From Flavobacteriales bacterium (GTDB lineage: Bacteria > Bacteroidota > Bacteroidia > Flavobacteriales_D > Sanyastnellaceae): a DNA stretch of 11,275 bases. Shown here in pieces: positions 1 to 6,106 of the stretch. Below the pieces are notes generated by a model. The model was given only the letters and a program-made list of their open reading frames with translations, had not been told where the DNA came from and did not search any database. A program made the position numbers and the translations under genes. Within the stretch, counting starts at the first letter, position 1; each line of letters begins with the position of its first letter. Location: NCBI GenBank assembly GCA_030728235.1, contig JANRAA010000016.1, positions 1 through 11,275 of the forward strand, in the 5' to 3' direction.

Positions 1-162
1 AATTATAGATACTCCGTAAACGTAAATGCTGCCGATTGGCTGGCTTTCATGAAAGCGGAGAATCAAACTGTTCTCATCAATGAGATAGCCTTCGAACCAG
101 GAAAGAAATACAAGAAGATCATGTCGGCGATCAACAATCAAGTGATTTTCGCTATCCAGTAA
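1..162 (+). CDS. C-terminal end of an unknown protein (partial)
   Basis: Frame 1 is open from the window edge to a TAA at 160-162 and gives the last 53 residues of a protein that starts outside the window. The tail contains the segments ADWLAFMKAENQTVL and INEIAFEPGKKYKKI and ends INNQVIFAIQ. I recognise no family. The alternation of hydrophobic and polar residues would fit the end of a beta-rich domain, but this is only an impression. No other gene covers this stretch, and the stop lies 6 bases from the stop of the convergent xerD, which is a normal gene boundary. There is no room for a separate terminator between the two genes. Confidence 0.5.
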   Translation, partial: NYRYSVNVNAADWLAFMKAENQTVLINEIAFEPGKKYKKIMSAINNQVIFAIQ

Positions 163-168
163 TACCAG

Positions 169-1068
169 CTATTTCCGATTGCGAGGGTGGTATTTCATAA
201 TCTCCTGTCGCAAGTATTCCCTGTCCAAATGGGTGTATATCTCGGTTGTTGTGATGCTCTCATGACCTAACATCTCTTGAACAGCACGTAAATCAGCCCC
301 GGCTTCTACCAAATGGGAGGCGAAAGAGTGGCGAAAGGTGTGCGGACTAACATTCTTCCTTATCCCACTCATTGCTGCGGTGTCTTTAACGATGTTGAAA
401 ATTGAAACACGTGATAAATACCTCCCTCGTCGGTTCAAAAAGACGATGTCACTGCTGCTGCTGTCTGGAACAATGTGCGATCGAATCTCGTCGATGTAAT
501 GGCGAACTATCTTCAATGCTGAAGCCCCAATGGGAACTAGTCGCTCTTTGTTACCTTTTCCTATAACTCGTATAAACCCGTCGTTGAAATAAATACCGGA
601 AATCCGAAGCTCACAAAGCTCGGTAACTCGCAATCCACAACTGTATAAGGTTTCCAAAATGGCGCGATTGCGAACACCCTCAGCTGTGCTCTGATCGGTC
701 ATGTTGAACATTTTTTCGATGTCTGTGTATGATAAGGTATCAGGTAACTTGGTCCCAAGCCGGGGAGATTCTATAAGCTCTACCGGACTAACTTCTATGC
801 TGTTTTCCAGTAGTAAGAAATCAAAAAAACCTCTTATGCCGCTGAGTATTCTAGCCTGTGATCGGGCACTCATCCCTAAATCATGAAGAAAGGCCAAGAA
901 GTTTTCGATGTCGTCTTGCTTCAATTGAGTCGGACTTTTCCCCAACCCGATGCTGTACTGTTCTAACTTGGTGACATCGCGCAAATATGCCTCAACGCTG
1001 TTGTCGGCTAATGACTTCTCGAGCTGCAAAAATTGTGTGTATGATACAATGGCAGATTTCCAATTCAT
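169..1068 (-). CDS. xerD: Site-specific tyrosine recombinase XerD (XerC/XerD family)
   Basis: Cytoplasmic tyrosine recombinase that, in the known family, resolves chromosome dimers at dif together with its partner and the FtsK translocase at the septum. With the ATG at 1068 the protein has 299 residues, against 298 for E. coli XerD. The N-terminal SAM-like core-binding domain spans about 3-88 and the catalytic domain about 105-290. All six catalytic residues are visible: R147 (GLRVTEL), K171 (GKGNKERLVP), H243 and R246 (PHTFRHSFASHL), H269 (MLGHESI) and nucleophile Y278 (IYTHL). Each is one position before its E. coli counterpart. A GTG at 1104 would add 12 residues but lies inside a terminator hairpin, so I prefer the ATG. 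XerC cannot be fully excluded as the name. Nothing nearby suggests a mobile element. Confidence 0.92.
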   Translation of the reverse strand: MNWKSAIVSYTQFLQLEKSLADNSVEAYLRDVTKLEQYSIGLGKSPTQLKQDDIENFLAFLHDLGMSARSQARILSGIRGFFDFLLLENSIEVSPVELIESPRLGTKLPDTLSYTDIEKMFNMTDQSTAEGVRNRAILETLYSCGLRVTELCELRISGIYFNDGFIRVIGKGNKERLVPIGASALKIVRHYIDEIRSHIVPDSSSSDIVFLNRRGRYLSRVSIFNIVKDTAAMSGIRKNVSPHTFRHSFASHLVEAGADLRAVQEMLGHESITTTEIYTHLDREYLRQEIMKYHPRNRK

Positions 1069-1082
1069 GCTTCGTGGAATTA

Positions 1083-1114
1083 AAAACCCTCCGTGACGTT
1101 TCACCGAGGGTTTT
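1083..1114 (-). terminator. Rho-independent terminator between the SPOR-protein gene and xerD
   Basis: Inverted repeat with 9-bp outer arms AAAACCCTC/GAGGGTTTT (1083-1091 and 1106-1114), a C-C mismatch, a 4-bp inner stem GTGA/TCAC and a CGTT loop. Read on the minus strand, the hairpin runs into TTTTTAATT, so it fits termination of the upstream minus-strand gene. It ends only 14 bases before the xerD ATG, so it also sits in any xerD leader transcribed from further upstream. Confidence 0.8.
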
Positions 1115-1152
1115 AGACTAATTTACCTAAACAAATTCTACATTGTATTAAC

Positions 1153-1160
1153 CAAAATTA
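1153..1160 (-). promoter_or_regulatory. Possible -7 box upstream of xerD
   Basis: The minus strand reads TAATTTTG, which matches the Bacteroidota TAnnTTTG -7 consensus. No TTTG is present at the usual distance upstream, so the call rests on one element. If used, it would give xerD a leader of roughly 80 bases that includes the 1083-1114 hairpin. Confidence 0.3.
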
Positions 1161-1182
1161 CTACGAGAACATGTACTCTTTA

Positions 1183-1194
1183 GAGCCGAAGCTC
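1183..1194 (-). other. UUCG tetraloop hairpin just after the SPOR-protein stop codon
   Basis: The minus strand reads GAGC-TTCG-GCTC, a 4-bp stem with a stable UUCG loop, 4 bases after the stop codon. No T run follows, so it is not a complete terminator. It may be a small 3'-UTR structure or chance. Confidence 0.35.
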
Positions 1195-1198
1195 AATA

Positions 1199-2557
1199 TC
1201 ATTTAATCCATTCTTGCTTGGTAAGCATCAACGCTTCCTGAACGGTGATGCGCTCTCCGTCGTTGTATGCGGTAACAAATGGACCGTTAAAATTGTATAC
1301 TTTCTTGATGCGCTCACGATCGTTGCGAGCCTCGCTATATGCTTCCCACTTACCAGTTGCATACTTAACCCAGCCTTCGTGATTTTCAATGCTGAAATTC
1401 TCTGTGAAGTTGTGACGAGATTTGAAATATGCTTTTCCAACCACTTTGTGCGCAGCAACAATCTGTACCTTGTATGTAACTCCTACTTCTGGTTCTGGAA
1501 TGGTGGTGCTTGCCGGATTCGACGGTTTCACGGATGCGGTAGTCGAAGTGTTGTCTGCTTTCTCAGCAACTTTTGCAGTTGTCGTGGTATTCGAGGTAAC
1601 TGTTTTCGGCTCTGTCTTTACCACTGCAGGTGTCTCTTTCACTTCAGATGCAACAGTTGCTTGCCCATTGTCTTTCGGAACTACTGGAGTAACAGGTTCT
1701 GTTACAACTGCCAATGGCTCTTCAATGAGTGTGGTGCCCAAATTAATGACATCCATTTCTTTCGGACTGTTATCTTCAACATAGGAGAAGGTTCCCTCAA
1801 TTTTCGGATCAGCAGTGCCTGTTAACGTATAAGAAACTTTGAAATTGGTCAATTTTGGGACTTCAAACCAGATGTACTTAATGCCCTCTTTTTCTACTGT
1901 TACAACAGCACCGTCCGAATCATCCTCGTTAATCGTCAATCCACTTGGTACGTTTTCTTTAATCTTCGCAAATCCTTTTAAATCTGAATTCACGACGTTT
2001 AATGTAACCAAGTATTTGTCGGCCTCTATTTCTGTTATGGTTCGCAAACAAGCTAAATCTGTTCCATCATATGCAGGAACTACAGGTTCAATCGCTGGTT
2101 CGGTAGCCTGCGATGCAACAGTTGTATTCGTTCCTCCAATTACTATGATTTTACTCTGTAATTCATAGTCAATACGCTGGTTTTCTTTGATGTATGAAAA
2201 CACTCCTGATACTACTTTGCTTCCAGTCGCTGTCGGAGCTGCTTTCAAATGGTAGTTAACTGTGAATTCTTGTTCTGCCGGCAACGACATCCAAATGAAC
2301 TTGATCTTTTGATTGCTGAAGGTAAACGATGCTCCGTTGGTCTCGCCAGCAGTCGCTGTCATTCCTTCTGGGACGTCGATTTGCAACTTCGCAAATCCTT
2401 CTACTTCGCCTTTGTTAATGGTTACATCAATCCTACGCTCTTCTCCCGGGGCCATAGTCGATGGTGTGTTGTCTTCTATAATCACTCCATCATCCATAAA
2501 AGTGCCCACAAGCAGGGCTCCAATCATGTTTGCTATTATAAGGGCGTATTTGATCAT
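1199..2557 (-). CDS. Secreted protein with two copies of an unassigned domain and a C-terminal SPOR-like domain
   Basis: Encodes 452 residues. Residues 1-18 (MIKYALIIANMIGALLVG) form a hydrophobic signal sequence or membrane anchor, so the protein acts outside the cytoplasm. Residues about 50-140 and 190-275 are two diverged copies of one domain: GFAKLQIDVPEGM...GA.F.F...IKFIWMSLP...GVFSYI in the first and GFAKIKENVPSGL...GAVVTV..GIKYIWFEVP...GTFSYV in the second. Residues about 280-358 are a Thr/Val/Pro/Lys-rich linker, likely flexible. Residues about 361-440 look SPOR-like, with YKVQIVAAH at the start, WVKYATGKWEAYSEA in the middle and FVTAYNDGERI near the end. SPOR domains in known families bind peptidoglycan stripped of peptides at division sites. 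I infer a periplasmic peptidoglycan-associated protein. The role of the duplicated domain is unknown. The gene ends at a terminator before xerD. Confidence 0.85.
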   Translation of the reverse strand: MIKYALIIANMIGALLVGTFMDDGVIIEDNTPSTMAPGEERRIDVTINKGEVEGFAKLQIDVPEGMTATAGETNGASFTFSNQKIKFIWMSLPAEQEFTVNYHLKAAPTATGSKVVSGVFSYIKENQRIDYELQSKIIVIGGTNTTVASQATEPAIEPVVPAYDGTDLACLRTITEIEADKYLVTLNVVNSDLKGFAKIKENVPSGLTINEDDSDGAVVTVEKEGIKYIWFEVPKLTNFKVSYTLTGTADPKIEGTFSYVEDNSPKEMDVINLGTTLIEEPLAVVTEPVTPVVPKDNGQATVASEVKETPAVVKTEPKTVTSNTTTTAKVAEKADNTSTTASVKPSNPASTTIPEPEVGVTYKVQIVAAHKVVGKAYFKSRHNFTENFSIENHEGWVKYATGKWEAYSEARNDRERIKKVYNFNGPFVTAYNDGERITVQEALMLTKQEWIK

Positions 2558-2595
2558 GTGTCGTGTTTTGGATCAACCTTCGTTTTTGGTCTCTA

Positions 2596-2603
2596 CAAAA
2601 CTA
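2596..2603 (-). promoter_or_regulatory. Possible -7 box for the SPOR-protein gene
   Basis: The minus strand reads TAGTTTTG, matching TAnnTTTG, 38 bases upstream of the ATG. No clear TTTG element lies 17-20 bases further upstream. The 110-base gap between the glycosyltransferase stop and this gene holds no convincing terminator, so read-through from the glycosyltransferase is also possible. Confidence 0.3.
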
Positions 2604-2667
2604 TATGCGCGAACCGCTGATTTTTGATGCGGCTTCTATACTTGCAAACACGTTTTTGTGGATAAGG

Positions 2668-3831
2668 CTAAAGCAGACTGCGATACAATGCCGACATGTC
2701 ACGCGCGAGTCGTTCTTTGCTAAATGCTTGTAAGACTGCTTTTTGACCCTCTTCGCCCATGCAAATGCGCTGCTCTTTGTCTGAAATAAGCTGTTCCAAG
2801 GCTGAAATAAGGGCTGGTAAATCTTTGGGCGGTACAATCAATCCTGTTTTGCCATGTGCAACAATGTCGCTTACACCACCAACATTTGTGCTGATAACAG
2901 GCAACTTAGCAGACTGAGCTTCAATCAAACTCACAGGCGTTCCTTCGTTATCACTCGATAATGCTACAATATCAAAACCGGGTAATATGTTTTCAATGCG
3001 CTTATGCCAACCTATAAATTGAACGTGTGCAATTTGGTTGTCTGCGCTGTGCGTGAGTTTCAATTCGTCACAAAGCGCTGTTAATGCAGTCTTTTCAGGG
3101 CCATCTCCTACTATAAATAGACGTATTCTCTTTTCTTTCATCGTGCCAACGGCTCGGATGAGTAGGCTGTGGTTCTTAATAGGTACAAGTCTACCAACAA
3201 TGGCTATCGCTACTTCTTCTTCCTCGAGCTGATAGGCGATTCTAAAGGTTTTCCTGCGTTCGTCATTGCCAACATCAAAGCGCTGCAAATCGAAACCCAA
3301 CGGAATCACATGGGCCTTTTTTGAATCTACGATGCGATGAATGTCGCATATCTCAATGCGCTGATGTGGCGATATGGTGACAATAGCTGTGGTGAACTTC
3401 GCCAATGTGCGCTCTATGATCTTGTAGATAGATGTCTTGATCGAACCAAAGTAGGAGTGAAAGACGTGTCCGTGATATGTATGCACAACCACCGGCACCC
3501 GTTCTAGCCGAGCGGCAATTCTTCCCAAAGCGCCGGCTTTCGATGCATGGGTGTGGACAATGTCTGGCTTGAATTCTTTTATGATCTCTCGAATGCGCTG
3601 CAGTGCGCGTAAATCCTGAATAGGGTTCACGCTTCTGCGCATCTCTTCAATAACTACAGGTTCTAAGCCTAATTGGTGAGCAATGTATAAGGCATCGGCT
3701 TCGCCGTCTTCATGCGGACCTCCTATCAGCATGGTCTCAAATTCTGACGATAAATCGGATGTGAGATAACTGGCATTGTAAACAGGCCCACCGAGGTTGA
3801 ATCTATTCAATATGCGCAGTACTTTGATCAT
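2668..3831 (-). CDS. Glycosyltransferase, GT4 family (GT-B fold)
   Basis: Encodes 387 residues with two Rossmann-like halves, as expected for retaining GT-B enzymes that move a sugar from a nucleotide sugar to a lipid-linked or other acceptor at the cytoplasmic face. The N-terminal half shows the acceptor-side glycine loop (FNLGGPVYNA, 11-20) and DIVHTHASKAG (90-100). The C-terminal half shows GRLVPIKNH (213-221), with R214 and K219 in the usual phosphate-contacting positions, VGDGPE (241-246) and the EX7E motif E296-GTPVSLI-E304, followed by the nucleotide-binding GGVSDIV segment. There are no membrane segments. No polysaccharide gene cluster surrounds it, so the acceptor and sugar cannot be told. 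It stands alone between rpmE2 (divergent) and the SPOR-protein gene (same strand). A good TTTG-N19-TACATTCG promoter lies immediately upstream. Confidence 0.9.
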   Translation of the reverse strand: MIKVLRILNRFNLGGPVYNASYLTSDLSSEFETMLIGGPHEDGEADALYIAHQLGLEPVVIEEMRRSVNPIQDLRALQRIREIIKEFKPDIVHTHASKAGALGRIAARLERVPVVVHTYHGHVFHSYFGSIKTSIYKIIERTLAKFTTAIVTISPHQRIEICDIHRIVDSKKAHVIPLGFDLQRFDVGNDERRKTFRIAYQLEEEEVAIAIVGRLVPIKNHSLLIRAVGTMKEKRIRLFIVGDGPEKTALTALCDELKLTHSADNQIAHVQFIGWHKRIENILPGFDIVALSSDNEGTPVSLIEAQSAKLPVISTNVGGVSDIVAHGKTGLIVPPKDLPALISALEQLISDKEQRICMGEEGQKAVLQAFSKERLARDMSALYRSLL

Positions 3832-3836
3832 GTCGA

Positions 3837-3867
3837 CGAATGTAGTTATTTTGTCTTGGCTGTCAAA
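3837..3867 (-). promoter_or_regulatory. Promoter of the glycosyltransferase gene
   Basis: The minus strand reads TTTG (3867-3864), then 19 bases, then TACATTCG (3844-3837). This matches the Bacteroidota TTTG/TAnnTTTG pattern except for C instead of T at one -7 position. The box ends 5 bases before the ATG at 3831, so transcription would begin at or very near the start codon. Confidence 0.55.
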
Positions 3868-3890
3868 TTGAGAATATGAATGGTCTTTTT

Positions 3891-3920
3891 TTTGGGATCA
3901 TAGAATATTTGCTATATTTG
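3891..3920 (+). promoter_or_regulatory. Promoter of rpmE2
   Basis: TTTG (3891-3894) at the end of a T-rich run, an 18-base spacer, and TATATTTG (3913-3920), a full match to the Bacteroidota -7 consensus. The predicted start of transcription is around 3925-3927, giving a leader of about 16 bases. It faces away from the glycosyltransferase promoter. Confidence 0.75.
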
Positions 3921-3941
3921 CAGCCCCGAAATAAGAAGCAA

Positions 3942-4196
3942 ATGAAAAAAGACATTCATCCAGATAACTACCGTTTAGTAGTATTTAAAGACGTTTCAAA
4001 CGATTTTATGTTCCTAGGTAAGTCTACTGCAGATACCAAAGAAACAGTTGTTTTCGACGATGGAAATGAATATCCTGTTGTGAAGTTGGAAATCAGCAGC
4101 GAGTCTCACCCGTTCTTCACTGGTAAGGTTCAGTTCGTTGATACTGCTGGTCGTATCGACAAGTTCAACAACAAGTACAACAAGTGGAAGAAATAA
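3942..4196 (+). CDS. rpmE2: 50S ribosomal protein bL31, type B
   Basis: Small protein of the large ribosomal subunit, 84 residues, beginning MKKDIHPDNYRLVVFKDVSN. It carries the type B signature (DIHPDNYR, ESHPFFTGK, FVDTAGRIDKFNNKY). It has no cysteine, so it is the zinc-free form; in other bacteria zinc-free paralogues replace the CxxC form when zinc is scarce. I chose the ATG at 3942 because it gives the usual family length and lies downstream of the predicted promoter. An in-frame ATG at 3876 would precede both promoter elements and add 22 atypical residues. There is no obvious Shine-Dalgarno sequence. The gene stands alone and shares its terminator with the convergent ribBA. Confidence 0.95.
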   Translation: MKKDIHPDNYRLVVFKDVSNDFMFLGKSTADTKETVVFDDGNEYPVVKLEISSESHPFFTGKVQFVDTAGRIDKFNNKYNKWKK

Positions 4197-4218
4197 GGTT
4201 CTAAACCTTTTCGACATA

Positions 4219-4245
4219 AAAAAACCCGGTCATACCGGGTTTTTT
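4219..4245. terminator. Bidirectional terminator shared by rpmE2 and ribBA
   Basis: Perfect 12-bp arms AAAAAACCCGGT (4219-4230) and ACCGGGTTTTTT (4234-4245) around a CAT loop. The GC core is flanked by A and T runs on both sides, so it can work in either direction. It lies 22 bases after the rpmE2 stop and 17 bases after the ribBA stop. Confidence 0.92.
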
Positions 4246-4262
4246 GTTGCTCATACTTTTGG

Positions 4263-5387
4263 TTAGTCTCCAAGTGGAATAACGTCTTCAATATTCAATC
4301 CGTAAACTGTTTCACCGTGCACTCGGTTCGGTGTATTCGAAAGCAACTGCATGCGGTGTACTCCCAAATCCCTCAGTATCTGAGCGCCAATGCCGTAATC
4401 TTTGTTGTCCATGCGCATGCTGGCAGCATATTCAGCAGAGTTTTTCATCTTGTTGTAGGCTTCCAACTCGTCAAGCAATCCGCTTCCCGACCGTAACTTA
4501 TTAATGTATACCACAACGCCTTTTCCATTCTTCTCTATATGCTGCATGGCTTGTCGCAACTGTTTTCCTTTTCCGAAATTCAAGGCGTTGAAGATGTCGC
4601 CAACCATGCTGCTTGAATGCACGCGGACGGGGATTATTTCATCCTCATCCCAGGTGCCTTTTACAAGGGCGATGTGCTCTGATTCATTGGTCACTTGGCG
4701 GTAAGCTATCAAGGTGAAATCGCCAAATTCGGTTTGTAAATCACATGAAATTTTGCGCTCAATCAATGAGTCGTGCGCAAGGCGATAAGCAATCAAATCG
4801 GCAATGGAGACGATCTTTAGGTCGAATTTTTGAGCGATGTCCAACAACTGTGGCAACCGCGCCATGGTGCCGTCTTCATTCATTATCTCTACAATCACTC
4901 CTGCAGGCTCAAAACCTGCCAAACGTGCAAAGTCTATGGCTGCTTCGGTATGCCCGGCACGGCGTAAAACACCACCTTTTTTTGCCCTGAGTGGAAATAT
5001 GTGACCAGGTTTGCCAAGCTCCTCCGGACGAATCGCTGGATCAATAAGTGCAAGCACCGTTTTTGATCTGTCAGCGGCTGATATACCTGTTGAACATCCA
5101 TGTCCCACAAGATCTATACTCACGGTAAAAGGAGTCTCAAAGGCGGCGCTATTGCTCGTTACCATCAACTCCAATCCCAATTCATCACAGCGCGATTCAA
5201 TGAGCGGGGCACATATCAATCCACGTCCATGGGTCGCCATGAAATTGATGATGTCAGGCGTTACATTGCGCGCCGCTGTTAAAAAATCGCCTTCGTTTTC
5301 GCGATCCTCATCGTCTACTACAATGATTACTTCGCCGCGTTGAATCGCCGCAATGGCTGACTCTATGGTGTCCAATTGACCTTTCAT
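4263..5387 (-). CDS. ribBA: RibBA-like: DHBP synthase fused to a degenerate GTP cyclohydrolase II domain
   Basis: Encodes 374 residues in the riboflavin pathway. Residues 1-200 are 3,4-dihydroxy-2-butanone 4-phosphate synthase, which makes the four-carbon unit from ribulose 5-phosphate. Its key motifs are intact: DDEDRENEGDF (25-35), THGRGLICAPL (52-62), STGISAADR (99-107), KKGGVLRRAGHTEA (136-149) and E167 in GVIVEIMNEDG. Residues about 210-374 align with GTP cyclohydrolase II, but its active site is eroded. The HSECLTGD-type motif reads HSSSMVGD (257-264). The CDC pair is replaced by F271 and K273, so all three zinc cysteines are missing. The RQEGRGIGL loop reads NKLRSGSGL (296-304). DYGIGAQIL (330-338) is kept. 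I expect DHBP synthase activity but no GTP cyclohydrolase II activity; a separate ribA would then be needed elsewhere. No FMN riboswitch is seen upstream. Confidence 0.9.
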   Translation of the reverse strand: MKGQLDTIESAIAAIQRGEVIIVVDDEDRENEGDFLTAARNVTPDIINFMATHGRGLICAPLIESRCDELGLELMVTSNSAAFETPFTVSIDLVGHGCSTGISAADRSKTVLALIDPAIRPEELGKPGHIFPLRAKKGGVLRRAGHTEAAIDFARLAGFEPAGVIVEIMNEDGTMARLPQLLDIAQKFDLKIVSIADLIAYRLAHDSLIERKISCDLQTEFGDFTLIAYRQVTNESEHIALVKGTWDEDEIIPVRVHSSSMVGDIFNALNFGKGKQLRQAMQHIEKNGKGVVVYINKLRSGSGLLDELEAYNKMKNSAEYAASMRMDNKDYGIGAQILRDLGVHRMQLLSNTPNRVHGETVYGLNIEDVIPLGD

Positions 5388-5391
5388 GCCG

Positions 5392-5399
5392 CAAAGGTA
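5392..5399 (-). promoter_or_regulatory. Possible -7 box of ribBA
   Basis: The minus strand reads TACCTTTG, a full TAnnTTTG match, ending 4 bases before the ATG at 5387. Transcription would start at or next to the start codon, leaving almost no leader. No TTTG is seen at the normal spacing upstream, so the call is moderate. Confidence 0.45.
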
Positions 5400-5502
5400 C
5401 TCAACAGGCTTTGTTATTCCTCGATTTTCATGTCTGAGTTTGGATTCGTTAAGAAAAGTTGTGTGTGTCGCTGCATGGTAGGTCAGACGGGTGATTTTAC
5501 AT

Positions 5503-5510
5503 TATCTTTG
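5503..5510 (+). promoter_or_regulatory. Possible -7 box of the def operon
   Basis: TATCTTTG matches TAnnTTTG and would give a leader of about 15 bases before the def ATG at 5531. The expected TTTG at about 5480-5486 is not present. Confidence 0.45.
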
Positions 5511-5530
5511 TAGCCTTATAATTTGATACT

Positions 5531-6106
5531 ATGATCTTACCTATCGTAGCTTACGGTGATCCTGTTCTAAGAAAGAAAGGCGATGAGATTGATGAAGACT
5601 ATCCAGATCTCGATAAGCTAATTGAAAATATGTTTGAAACGATGTACGATGCTCATGGTGTTGGTCTCGCGGCTCCGCAGATTGGACTCCCTATTCGTCT
5701 GTTCATCGTTGATGCTGCGCCATTTGCTGAAGGTGAAGACGCTGAAGAAGAATGTGCAGATTTCAAACGTGTTTTCATCAACCCAGTAATATTCGAAGAA
5801 TCAGGGGAGGAGTGGGAATTCGAAGAAGGATGTCTGTCGATACCTAATATTCGTGAAGAGGTGTCTCGTAAATCGGTTGTGAAAATCGAATACTACGATG
5901 AAAACTGGGATCTCTACGAAGAAGAATTGGATGGTATTTTGGCGCGCATCGTTCAACATGAATACGACCACATTGAAGGTAAACTGTTTACAGATCGCAT
6001 CTCGCCTTTGCGCCGCACGTTGTTGCAAGGACGTTTGTCTGATATCACAAAGGGAAATGTAGATGTTGCCTATAAAATGAAATTTCCGAAGTCGAAGAAA
6101 AGATGA
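5531..6106 (+). CDS. def: Peptide deformylase
   Basis: Cytoplasmic metalloenzyme that removes the formyl group from the initiator methionine of new proteins. It has 191 residues, slightly longer than the E. coli enzyme (169) because of an acidic insert at about 66-76. All three family motifs are present: motif 1 GVGLAAPQ (43-50), motif 2 EGCLS (99-103) with metal ligand C101, and motif 3 HEYDH (143-147) with metal ligands H143 and H147 and catalytic E144. The start is supported by the universally placed opening ILPIVAYGDPVLRKKG. No Shine-Dalgarno sequence is evident (TTTGATACT before the ATG). It is the first gene of a three-gene operon, and its TGA overlaps the next ATG by 4 bases. Confidence 0.97.
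   Translation: MILPIVAYGDPVLRKKGDEIDEDYPDLDKLIENMFETMYDAHGVGLAAPQIGLPIRLFIVDAAPFAEGEDAEEECADFKRVFINPVIFEESGEEWEFEEGCLSIPNIREEVSRKSVVKIEYYDENWDLYEEELDGILARIVQHEYDHIEGKLFTDRISPLRRTLLQGRLSDITKGNVDVAYKMKFPKSKKR

Noticed and set aside
169..1068. The tyrosine recombinase as a sign of an integron, integrative element or phase-variation locus
   Set aside because: Length and catalytic positions match housekeeping XerD, and no attachment sites, invertible repeats or cargo genes flank it.
1069..1104. GTG start at 1104 giving XerD 12 extra residues
   Set aside because: The extension lies inside the 1083-1114 terminator hairpin, and the ATG at 1068 gives the family length with catalytic residues one position from those of E. 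coli.
1214..2627. Several plus-strand open frames opposite the SPOR-protein gene
   Set aside because: They are antisense frames of a well-supported gene, with Cys- and Phe-rich or low-complexity translations that resemble no protein family.
3876..3941. N-terminal extension of bL31 from an ATG at 3876
   Set aside because: It would start upstream of both elements of the clear promoter at 3891-3920, and bL31 proteins begin with MKKDIHP-like sequences.
5388..5530. FMN riboswitch in front of ribBA
   Set aside because: The 143-base divergent gap shows none of the conserved RFN-element sequences, and a -7 box lies right at the start codon.
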